This document shows, piece after piece, positions 1 to 11,000 of a stretch of DNA of 64,000 bases (position 1 is its first letter; every line of letters begins with the position of its first letter). A program made the position numbers and the translations under genes. Under the pieces are notes generated by a model that worked only from the letters and a program-made list of their open reading frames with translations, searched no databases and had not been told where the DNA came from. Source of the stretch: Escallonia rubra (taxonomy: Eukaryota > Streptophyta > Magnoliopsida > Escalloniales > Escalloniaceae). Location of the stretch: positions 1 to 64,000 of the forward strand of contig JAVXUO010001386.1 of NCBI GenBank assembly GCA_033065855.1, in the 5' to 3' direction.

Positions 1-429
1 GTATGACGTGGCTGCCAAGTGGATTAGGAAGCTGATGTGTCTGCCACGATTGAAAAAATAATTGAGTGAAAATTTTACTCCTGAAAAATTGACGAACATC
101 CAAAAAATTAGACTTCAGTCCGTCATTGGTAAATTACGCACAAATTAACGAACAGTGAGGTGGATTATGTTAAAATTAAAATAGTAAGGTGAAAAGCGCA
201 AAAACTGTCAAACTATAATATTTTATGTGTAATTAATACTATTTTGTAGCACCATTGGTATACAAAAGAGACTATAAAAAAGGGTTTTACTTTCTTTGTA
301 GGATCAATTGAAAGGTTTAAATGCAAGCACAGTTACCCAAGAAGAAAATACTCTGAAAAGTGACAAAGACATACACTTTAAAATTTACTCCCCAGGGCAG
401 GGTTGGGGTTTCCAGAGATATATACAATA
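1..429. other. AT-rich flank, no gene seen
   Basis: No coding region is recognised. The first 150 bases have the composition of a degraded DNA-transposon end, but there is no partner end in the window. The last bases (415-429) are a TATA-like run that includes the left target duplication of the MULE that follows. Confidence 0.4.
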
Positions 430-1612
430 GGGCTAATTACACCTATGTCCCTGAGGTTAGGGGTAATTACAGTCAAGGACACAAAGTTTCAAAATATAAC
501 ATTCCGTGACAAAAAAAAGGTTTCAAATGTATCACCCGTGTCCATCCGTTAGGGTTCCATCCAAAAAGTATATTGTTCATCATTTTGTATTTTAAAAATG
601 ACAATACTGCCCTTGTACAATATATCTTGAATAATTTTTATAAATTTTAAATTAGGATAACAAATCTTAATTCTTTAAAATTAGGGTTTGAAACTAATTT
701 GTAAATTAAGCTTTTAAAATTTGCAAATTAAGCTTTCAAATGTCCAAATGATTTAATTAGGGTTTCAAAATCAACCCTAATTTAAAAGTTAGGGTTTTGA
801 AACCTTAAAATTAGGGTTTCAGAACCCTAATTTTGAAATTAGGGTTTATCCACATCTGGAATCTTGCCGCCGGCAGCCCCAGCTCCCTCCCTCGACCCAT
901 GTCGCCGGTAACCCAAGCCCTCTCCCTTCCCCCAAACCCACGTCGTCGCTACCCTTCCCTCAGCCCCACATCGTCGCCGCCGTGACAGATCTCCACCTTC
1001 GCCGCAGATCTCCCATACAAGCGGAGTGGTTTCAGCCGGCGCGGTGAAGTTTCAGCAGTTGCTGATCCGGGGTGGGCGGTGACGGGGAAGGGGGAGGTAG
1101 GCGGTGACGGGGTGACGAGGAAGGGGGAGGCAGATGGGGTGCGGCGCCGGGGAAGGGGAGGAAGAAGGGGCTGGTGGGTGACGGGGAAGGGGGAGGCAGA
1201 TGGGGTGCGGCGCCGGGGATGAGGAGAAAAAGGGGCTGGTGGGTGACGGGGAAGGGGGAGGCAGGTGGGGTACGGCGCCGGGGAAGGGGAGGAAGAATGG
1301 GTGGGTGGGTGACGGGGAAGGGGGAGGCAGGGGTGGGTGGGTGACGGGGAAGGGGGATGCAGATGAGGGAGGGGGTGGGGGTTGGGGGGGGGGTTAAGAG
1401 TAAAGTAAAGATGAAATAAAGTCTTTTTTTTTAATGAAGTAATGGCATTAAAAAAAATAAGGTTCTAACTCAGGGGCAATACAGTTTTTTCATTAAAACC
1501 GTTAAGATTTTTAGGGTTCCGTTTGTTTAATGGAATAACAGTTACATTTTGAAACTTTGTGTCCTTGAGTGTGATTATCTCCAAATCTCAGGGACATAGG
1601 TGTAATTAGCCC
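430..1612. mobile_element. Non-autonomous Mutator-like element (MULE)
   Basis: The element is bounded by inverted ends: GGGCTAATTACACCTATGTC at the left, and its near-perfect complement, ending in ATTAGCCC, at the right. A perfect 9-bp target duplication, TATACAATA, flanks it at 421-429 and 1613-1621; nine bases is the Mutator hallmark. The inverted similarity runs inward for roughly 100 bases (the same phrase about a cost-of-insertion 'gacacaaagtttcaaaat' occurs inverted near 1550). The interior is GC-rich and holds a G-rich minisatellite. No transposase is present, so it is non-autonomous. The perfect duplication suggests a fairly recent insertion. Confidence 0.88.
1076..1395 (+). repeat. 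G-rich minisatellite inside the MULE
   Basis: About six imperfect copies of a unit built around GTGACGGGGAAGGGGGAGGC are seen, with spacing from about 30 to 60 bases, ending in a run of G. The glycine-rich reading frame over it is a by-product of the repeat. The strand is G-rich enough to form G-quadruplex-like structures, which is inference only. Confidence 0.8.
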
Positions 1613-2926
1613 TATACAATAAATACAAGCAGTAGAAACAGTGTACGCTGTATACTTGTCTGCTTCCTCCAACGTTCAAAAATTAGTCTCTTGTCCCCTT
1701 CCTCCCCAGATTCTTTCCCAATTAGTAACAATCTCACACACACGCACGCTCACCTCCATCCACCTTTTAATTCAAACTTCAAACTTCAAATTCATCTGCT
1801 CTCTCTCCCTCCCCTCGACTGGCCTTGTTGGAAGTAGAGATTTTTTACCGTTTGTTTTCTCGTACTTCAAGAAGAGCTGTCAACTCCATATATCAACAGA
1901 AATATAACCACCCTGTTGCCTAATAAGTTGTTCCCTTTTCCTACATTTCCAAGTCGTTTCCTTGGTTCTCACCTGATGAGAAGCTTTCTCTGAGCTTTCC
2001 TAGCTGAAGCTGATGCATTCATGGTGAGATCCCATTTTCTCTCTTCTCTAGTTCTAAATGGCTGCATAACCTTTTTCGTTGTTGATCTCTTTCATGGGTT
2101 TGAAGTGAAAATAGAACTACATGCATGATCTATTGTCTCTGGGTTGCATATCTTCTCTGGGGTGTCTTTTGTTGCCTGGAATCAAGAAAGAAAATACAGA
2201 GAATCTCAACTTTATTAAAAGGGTTGTAAGATTCCAAAAGAGTCTTTGTCCTTTTTAGATCTGATGACAATGCTAACGTACTAACATCTATGCACGCCTT
2301 GTTGTATTAGATGTACAACCCAAATTTTGGATCATTTTGGTACTAAACTAATTCAGCTTTTACTATTGAATGGTTCATTTAATACCAGCTATCGGATGAT
2401 CCATCACTGATTTTACACTGCTCTCTCTGCTGATACGATTAAAGAAATTGACCAACTTTCTCCACCCGTAAGATCTTGTACATAATCACATTCTATAGAC
2501 TATGCTACATAAACTCTCTTGCAGCAGTTGAAAGGACTACGATAATTCCTTAGATTCCTCTGCTTATTCATTTTCTCTAGTGAAACTAGGCACAAGATCA
2601 TTCAAGTTTTTCAGAACATTGGGCCACATATTTGTTCTTTTGGGAAAGGCATGCACATCTTTTGATGCCATTGATATGTGGGTGATGAAAAGGTGGGGAA
2701 ACAACTTTTACTCTGTTCGAAAAAGCATGCGCACCATTTCTTTTGGTTTTGGAGGACGTTCGACGTTCTTCTTTAATGGCAATACTGACTCCTTCCAGCC
2801 TTGTCTACTTCCTGGTTGCATTTGCACTTTCCCTTCTGACGACTCTTGTTGCTACACAGATCACAAGCTTCTGAGTATCTAGTCCTTGCAACTCTTCTTC
2901 AATCACTTGCCTCTACGTGGATCGAA
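1613..2926 (+). promoter_or_regulatory. Promoter and 5' leader of the ICR1-like gene
   Basis: The right copy of the MULE target duplication continues as TATACAATAAATAC, a TATA-like run. The sequence after it is rich in CT and CA (1690-1815), as plant 5' leaders often are. A leader exon appears to end at 2023 (ATG followed by GTGAGAT donor). A second begins at 2860 after a pyrimidine tract and CAG, and it runs into the coding start at 2927. If joined this way, the ATG at 2021-2023 would open a five-codon upstream ORF (M-I-T-S-F-stop). Transcript evidence is not available, so the leader exons are inferred. Confidence 0.5.
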
Positions 2927-4423
2927 ATGCCAAGATCAAGGTACCGTTCTTACCTATCATGCCAGTGCAAGCTCCCTGTGGTTGTTTCTTTTGTACCCTT
3001 TTCAAACAAAATGATGTGGCCCATCACTAGTTTTGAACATCTGCTGCTCCAAATTTAATACCTACTGCCTGTATTCAGAAGAGATGTTTTATGGTTTTAG
3101 TCTTCATGATAGGACATGTAAGAGTTCCATCTTTGTTAGGATGACAAACTTGGGAACGATGATGAAAAACCTATATTGATAACATGGTTTTTGTTAAGCT
3201 TTTGGCAGGCATTAAGTTGTAGCTTCACATTGTTACTGTTACCTTAGACAATATGCTTCAGAAGTTCTAATTTTTTGTGGAACAGGGGATCAGAAATGCC
3301 ACTAAGGCAATCTCCTCGAGGCCCGGCTCAACTCCGGACTTCAAGTTCCGATTCGGATCCGCTACATCAACGAGCTATTACCGACAGAAGCAGCCCAAAA
3401 GTCGGGGATCGCCGGTCTCCCAGAGGTACTCAGTCTGAACCAGTGACTCAAAAGAAGCTCGGCACCCGCATTGCAGGATTGGAAACTCAACTCGGGCATG
3501 CACAGCAGGAGCTCAAGATTCTGAAGGAGCAGTTAGCTTCGGCTGAGGCTGCAAAGAAAGAAGCTCAAAAAGAGCTTGAAAAGAAATCCAAGAAGCCAGT
3601 TGTTGCTGAGCCTGTGGAGCTTCAAGAGAAGCATTCTTGCCCAACCGAGGTCCAAGAATCCAACAGAAGCGACAGCAGGGCCTTACTTGAAACTCCCGAC
3701 GACAACCAGAAGGAGACTGATGTTTTTGAAGTCCCAGTTGAAAAGGCGACTGTGGAACCCAAGATTGAATTGAACCTACCAGCTGATCAAGATGAACTCA
3801 ATCCAAAACCAGGCAGCATATCGATTGAATTACCTGTGCTCTCAGAACCAGAGAAGCAAGCATTTGATGGCTTGGCTCTGAAGAACGATGAGATAAATTT
3901 GTTGAAAGCCACAATAGAAGACAAGGAAAAGGATATAGGGGTGTTTTGCAAAGAAAATGAAAGCTTAAAAAGTCGGTTGAATGAAGCAACTTCAGAGATA
4001 TCGTCTGCCCGAGTCAAGGAAGAGGAAATGAACTTGAAGTTAATTCAACTTGGTAAAGAGCTCGAAGCAAGTAAAGGTAACGTTATTCAGTTAAACGAAA
4101 AGCTCAGTGACGTGGAAGCGGCAAAGGAGGCCCTGGAAGCTGAAATGAAGAAGCTAAGAGTACAGACGGAGCAATGGAGGAAAGCAGCTGATGCAGCAGC
4201 AGCAGTGCTGGCCGGAGACGTGGACATGAACGGCAGAAGGATATCGGAGAGGTGTGGATCGATGGACAAGCATTATGGCGGTGTCTTTGATGGGGGATAT
4301 GCTGGTTTTGCCGGTTCGCCAGGTTTAGGCGATGACTGTGATGATGGTTATGGAAACGGGAAGAGGAAAGGCTCTGGGATTAGAATGTTCGGAGATCTGT
4401 GGAAAAAGAAGGGCCAGAAGTAA
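2927..4423 (+). CDS. ICR1: Interactor of constitutive active ROPs, ICR1-like (RIP family)
   Basis: Coding exons are 2927..2940 and 3286..4423, giving 383 residues. ICR/RIP proteins are plant-specific coiled-coil scaffolds that bind GTP-loaded ROP GTPases at the plasma membrane and link them to vesicle traffic, microtubules and auxin transport. The 14-nt first coding exon (ATGCCAAGATCAAG, donor GTACCG) joins the acceptor AACAG at 3285 to give MPRSRGSEMPLRQSPRGP, the usual family N-terminus. Seen in the protein: a basic, Ser/Pro-rich N-terminus (1-60), a coiled coil near 61-108, a second longer one near 200-300, the family signature QWRKAADAAAAVLA starting at about 301 (implicated in ROP binding), and the conserved basic C-terminus GSGIRMFGDLWKKKGQK. 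Length is normal for the family. An ATG at 3296 would drop the first eight residues and is the less likely start. Assignment to ICR1 as opposed to ICR4 rests on the N-terminus and is inferred. Confidence 0.93.
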
Positions 4424-5041
4424 GAAAGAATCTGTGTGTCTTGCTGCGGGGGGACTTTGAAAATCTCTTTCACTGTTATGTTGTTCTGCTAGCAAATCTT
4501 TGCTTTTACGTTTCCAACTAGGTGGGATGTGTTTTAATTGGTACTAATGTTTATCTACTGGAACACTAGGTTAAAGTTTGTGATCCATTTTCTGCGTTAC
4601 TGTATTATAAGCTTTATATTAGTATCGACAAAACTCTTTTAGTTGCACAATCAACCCGGTTATTGCAGACTATGATGGACGAGAAAAATACTGAATCGAA
4701 TGGATTCAGACTATGATCTTTACTGCATGGATTGGGGGTTATAAAGTTTTCTATTATATTCCGATTTGCACACGGCTTCGTATTCTGAATCTCAATCTGT
4801 TCCAAAGCGACGGGGACGCCAAGTTAAAAAACACAGCATTGGATTTGACTAACATGGCTGGAAAAACAGCAGTAGTTCGTCAGTCATTCAACTTAAGAAA
4901 GCTTCTCGAGTATGCATGGAAGTTGGACAAGAAGAAGATTACAAGCGCGTGTACATCCGGGTCTACGTTCATAAACAACAAGATGCTTGCTTCTCAATAT
5001 GAGAAATCTTCGTCAAGCATCATTTCCAGTCCAGTTCTTAT
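4424..5041. other. 3' flank shared by two convergent genes
   Basis: This is the 618-base interval between the ICR1 stop and the YJU2 stop; the genes are tail-to-tail and their 3' UTRs must share it. Bases 4526-4760 are similar to a second copy at 36274-36415. No further gene is seen. Confidence 0.6.
4630..4760 (+). repeat. Dispersed repeat, copy 1 (ICR1 3' flank)
   Basis: About 115 bases align at high identity by eye with 36296-36415. Shared landmarks are TTATTGCAGACTATGATGGA, ATGATCTTTACTGCATGGAT and GGGGTTATAAAGTTTTCTAT. The other copy ends abruptly where a MULE was inserted. Confidence 0.75.
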
Positions 5042-8000
5042 CTATTCATCTTCGTCACTGTCATACTGTTGGCATAACGATTCTAGTCCATTGTTGGTCT
5101 TGTGTTCCTGATCTTGTATGTGCCCGTTATCACTTGTCTTGTGTTCTTCCTCTTGTTTCTTGTCCTCTTTTGCTGGCTTATTTCCATTGGAAGCCAGAGG
5201 CTGCTTCTTCATAGCAGAAATTCTGACTGACGGCGAGGCGAAAATGAATTTACGATTTTCTGTAAAACAAAATGACAAGCTCATCAGTACCTTCCAAAGA
5301 ATGTATGATGCACGCCAACAAAAAGAAAAATGAGTGCATACAAATAAGAGCACTTCAAAATAATAGCTATATTGAGGTTAAAATCGGAAAGAAAAAGTTG
5401 CCCCAAGATTGCATATACTCAGAATGAGGGCAGAAGGATATCACCTCAGTACAGTACTTTTCGCAAGTACAAAGTTCAATGAGTTATTACCCAATGCAGC
5501 CAAAAGTTCTCGGAATTAGCATACAGCATAGATCACAAGTGTCAGTTTTTCTACTTTTTCCGTTTGGGGGTGGGGTTTGTTTATTTTGTTTTTTTTTTTT
5601 GGGGGGGGAGGGGGGGGGTTATTGAACCTAATAACCCAAGAAAGATGGTTTGTTAGGGAAACTTCAACCTCCAATACCGAGTGCAGCCAAAAGTTCTCAG
5701 AATTAACATAGAACATAGATCACAACAGTCAGTCGTCCTACATTTTTCCCTTTTGGGGGTGGGAGTGATTATTGAACCCAATAACCCAAGAAAAGTGGTT
5801 TCTTTGAAAACTTCAATCTTCAAATTACCCCTATCATTGAAACTAAGCTACGAATGACCCTAACTACATCGGTTCAATGGGGTGAGCAGTTAAATTTATG
5901 GACGTTCGTTAACAAGTCTAAGCCAGGAAGGTATGACTTACGAAACCAAACTCGCCCAATTTCCTTTTTTAGTTTTTATTGTTATGGGGGAGAGAGAGAG
6001 AGGGAGAGGCAAGTCATGTACCAGATTCTATTCATTCACCTTTATTCAGAGGCTCAGGTACTCGGGCAAAAGTTCAATTTATATCAATTCATCTCTAAAG
6101 CTAACTACAGATGAGACTCCACCACGATCTGAGTCCACAAACACCACTCCTCCAGCCAAACTACAAGTCACCAAACACTAAATAAAGACTCTAAATCTAA
6201 GGCCATCTGACCAACTCACTGGCTCAAAGGCATCGCAACCATCACCACATTGGCAAAACAGCCTCTGAGCAACAAGCAAGCTATGAATTTCCCCATCCCC
6301 TATATGTCTCGGCTCTTTACCATTATTAAAGAGCAATAACCCAAGAAAATATTTCTTTGGAAAACTTCAACCACCAAAACCCAATCAGTTACCCATGATA
6401 GCCATTGAGCTAAGCTATGAATACCATAAAACCCCTCTATGTTCAGTCAATCATAGTGACTATTTGTAGAAGCCTACATATGTCGGTGCATCCAGGTTAG
6501 CGGTTAAATTTATGGACAAGTACAATAATGGAACCCAAAACTTCCCAAGTTCCCTTTTTTTTTTGCGTTTATTGTTCTTTGGGGTGGGGGTGGGGGAGGC
6601 AAGTCATATAGCGGATCATAACCATTTAACTTTGTTCAGAGGCTCACGAAGTCAAGCAAGAGTTCAACCGACGTCATGTCACATCTCAAGCTGATTGCAG
6701 ACGACTCTCCACCACGATGAGTCCACAAGCAACCACTCCCCCAGCCGAAGTACATGTCACCAAACACCATTCAATAGAAGCCCAACAACAACCAAATAAA
6801 CGCTCCAAGACCAAGGCCGTCTGATCAAGTCACTGCCTCAAAGGAACGACAACCATCACCACCCTGGCGAAACAGCCTCTGAGCAACACGCAAGCTATTA
6901 ATCGTCCCATCCCTATATGCTCAACTCTATACCATATTTAAAGACCAATAAGCCAAGAAAAATGGTTTCTATGGAAAACTTCAACCTCCAAAATCCAACT
7001 AGTTACCCATGATAACCACCGAACGAAGCCATGAATACTATAAAACTCTCTATGTTTGGTCAATCATAGTGACAATTTATAGAAGCCTAACTATATCGGT
7101 GCATTGGGCTGAGCAGTTAAATTTATGGACAAGTACAATAATCAAACCAAAAACTTGCCCAATTTCCTTTTTTCGCTTTTACCATTCTTGGGAAGAACGA
7201 GAGTAGAGGCCAGTCATATAGCGGATCGTAATTATTAAACCTAATTCAGAGGCTCACGAACTCAAGCAAAAGTTCAACCTACATCAAATCATATCTCAAG
7301 CTAACTGCAAATGACTCTCCACCACGACCGAGTCTACATGCATCCACTCCTCCAGCCAAACAACTTTCTAGTCACCAAATATCGTCTGAAGAAGCCCAAT
7401 AACAACCAAATAAAGACTCCAAGATTAAGGCCGTCTGAACAACTCACTGGTTAAAAGGCACCGCAACCGTCACCACCCTGACAAAACTAACTCTGAGCAA
7501 CAAGCAAGTTATGAATCGCCCCATCCCCTATATGCTCGACACTTAAGCATAAGTAAAGAGCGACTCCCACTCGTAAATCTCAGACAGTCCCAAGGTAGAC
7601 AGTCATCGACGAACGGAACCACCAACTCCCAGAGACAGACAGAACAGGAATATTGACTGGAGAAAGGAGGGGGGGGGGGAGGGAATAGCTGAAAGTTTGG
7701 TGGAAGCTAGGGGTGGCTAGGGTTTACGACAATGGTTTTAAAAGGCATTACCAGGTGTGAGACCAATAATGCACTGTACCAGGAAGGGGTAGCCTACATG
7801 CAGGCTCAAACTACCAGTTCCTGCAGACAAAACTTCATGCATCAAACACAATCTCGAAAACAAAGTTTGTACATGCTTAAACTTTTGCTCACGGTATGTC
7901 CTGTTTATATCTGGAAGGTAGTTATGATGACTAACCCAGAGAACATATTTGACAATAGAACAAAGCATCAACATCGAGAGGATGAGTTGCGGCCAATCGT

Positions 8001-11000
8001 AGACTAACCCAGAGAACATATTTGACAATAGAACAAAGCATCAACATCGAGAGGATGAGTTGCGGCCAATCGTAGACGTAGTCTAAAGTCACTTTGGCTT
8101 CTATTTTCTGTAGATGAATTATGAGCCCAGTCCCACTACACCAGACTTTGACTAAAAATTGAAATCCAGAGTGCAGTCCCATGCTATGTAACTTCTCACA
8201 AGCGTGAAAATTTGAGAGATAACAGTCAAAATATAGGTAGCCACATTGCATGACGCTTTCAGAACTGCACTGTGTATATGAAGCCCATATAACTAACAAA
8301 TGAAGTATAGTCGACACATTTAAAGATTCAACCGACCTTTGATGATGGAGCGGTCAAGTATACTGGTTTTAGTAAGGTGATCAGTTGGGTTATCAGAAGA
8401 TTCCTCAGAAATCTTTCTTCTCTGCATAAAAAAAAATAATAATAGTTGCATTATTCTCATTTAGTACAAAAGCAAAAGTATAGACATCGAACTTGAGACA
8501 ACATGACATGGTGAACATTCTCTGAACAAACAACAGAAATGTACTATAAAAGCACAACTCACTGAACAAAATCATCCTTTGTTCCAAAATCAAATAGTCA
8601 TAAAACACGATCAAACAAGCACTATCATACCTTAGAAATATGGCCCGAGGTTTCATCATTGTCAATAGTTGACACATTTAGATCCGCGTCATCGTCAAAA
8701 TCTTCGTCATCGATCCTTCGGACAAACTCTCTTGAACCCTATAGGTAAACGTTTTACATCATTACGCCTCGTAAAAATAATAACCACAAAAGGACACAGA
8801 AAGGAAGCAGAAAAATAAAAGCGAGAGCAACAAATAGCACCTGAAATATTGATTTTATGAGAGCTTCATCCTCTTCTTCCAAATTCTCCTCCTGTTGTGC
8901 AAAGGTCACATAGCAATTAGACTTCAATCTACACACACATATGTTGAAAAAGCATGTGACATCAATAGTAATGCATCATTAGGAGCTATATGCAGTCAAG
9001 AATCAAAGGAAACATACTCCAAACCCCCAACCCCCATCCAAAATATAATACCCTCAAACGAGAAGGTCTTGTCCACAAAATTATAAATTGATACTTCATG
9101 GAGTTTTTACTTGTATATTATTGTATTTCAGTTGGCCGCTTTGGTCCCTTATCATATGGCTTATAATCCTTTTAATACTTGGGAGTTTGAAAGGCATCTT
9201 TAGCTACCTTCAAAACTTAGTCTCGAGCATTGTGGGATCAAAATGTCGGAACCAATTAAGCAGATGGCTCCAAGTAAGAAATCAATGCACATCCATCTAC
9301 TCTAAACTGACCTGTTGGACTGTGCTACCTCATGCAGGCGTACACATGTCATTCACAATGCAGGATTGATTTGCTTTAAGAGCAAAGGTCAAGCATCAAA
9401 GCAGCAAGGGAGTCTACATCTTCCAAGATACAAAAATGGCCGCGCCATTGTGGGGGTAAAGATTATCTAGTGGCTAGATCACCTAATCCAGCAAGTGCAA
9501 AATGAGAAGCTAAAGAAAATGGGCCCCATATTGAAACACAAATAAATGAGAGATACACAACTACTGGAGCAATTTTGCTCGTCCAAAACCAAGGTGTGTT
9601 GAAACTCATAAGTATATTTCGCTAGAAGTATAGATACCGGTACACCGATGAAGTAAGCTGACCTTGGTTCTGCTCAATACTAACCTTCTTGTAATAGGCT
9701 CATTAGAGCCGTTTTCACCCATACGTACGTTTTTAACCCTGGCTTATTATTTTAAGTTTCCAGCAAAGTAATAACGCAGTTGAAATGGTTATCCGGTGAA
9801 AAGATCACCACAAAAATCACACAAACCTTTGAGCTTTCACCGTCAAAGGCCATCTTGATGGAAATATAGAACTAGTATTAAATCTTACCTTTGCAGGAGC
9901 TGTACGCTGCAAGGCCTCAAGCATTGCATCGACACTGACAGTTGCATGCCTAGACTGAATGCATAAAAGAGAGCATGTTAGTATGTAAAACAAATAACTC
10001 ATTTAACATTCAAAGATGGAGGACAACTAAATTCCAAATAAGCACCCTCATCGACTTCATTTCATCCAGTGCAGCAAGGATGTCCATTTCTCGTTTTGAG
10101 TCCAGGGTTCTATTCTCCAAAGATTTCATGGCATCTCCCATCTCTTCAGCATCCCTTTTCTTCTTCTCGTCATCTGCTACCTGAGGAAAAAAGACATAAC
10201 ATCATTCTCATTTGGAATTTTATACTGTTAACTTGTCATTTGTCAAACGAAAAACAAAAATAGACACTTTTCGGTCGGCTATAATCTTAGTGAAAACAAT
10301 AAAGTCTTAATGGGGAGAAACACAACAAGAAGTACTAAACCCCATCTACGCACCCTACAAAATTTTTCCAAAGAAGAAAATCTCATTGAGCCAAGACAAG
10401 TCAACACAAGGTAAAAGTGGTAAAGAAAAACCAAAAAAATACAGATATGGAGGGAAAAAAAGAAACTGCTAACCCGGTCAATACAAAATATGGAGGCCTT
10501 GACATTAAACATACAACTGACTAAAGGTGATCTTTTACCTCATCCTCCGCTCGCCAAGGTTCAAAATTCCGTGCTGCCCCTGACTCGACAACATAGTCCG
10601 AATTTTGTGGGTCGGTTTTCATAGTGATCTCGGCTGAGCATTTGGTGCACTTGAAATAAAACCTGAATATTTGTATCCCCAAATATGTCTGCAAATGGTT
10701 TTACATATACAAGTGAGATCAGTGAATATAATAGATGCCAAACTAATCAAAAGAAATAGAAAAGCTTATGTAGTGGAGGCAGTGTAGCAAAGGAAGAAAT
10801 TATGAAACTTTAGGAGCCTATTCATCTAGTCTGCAACATAGACACAAACTCGCATTTATTGGGTGCCGAAGTCATGAAAACATCTGGAGAATATAGTCTG
10901 ATGTTTTTAGATATATCCAACAGAAAAGAAGATACAGATAAGAGGACATGTACAAAAGTTATTTAAAAATCAACAAAACACACCAATACAAACTCTAGTA

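Noticed and set aside
1200-1397. Glycine-rich 65-codon frame
   Set aside because: It is the product of the G-rich minisatellite in the MULE.
7738-8317. Overlapping minus-strand frames between YJU2 exons 7 and 8
   Set aside because: They run across the 73-bp duplication in an intron and show no homology or splice phase fit to YJU2.
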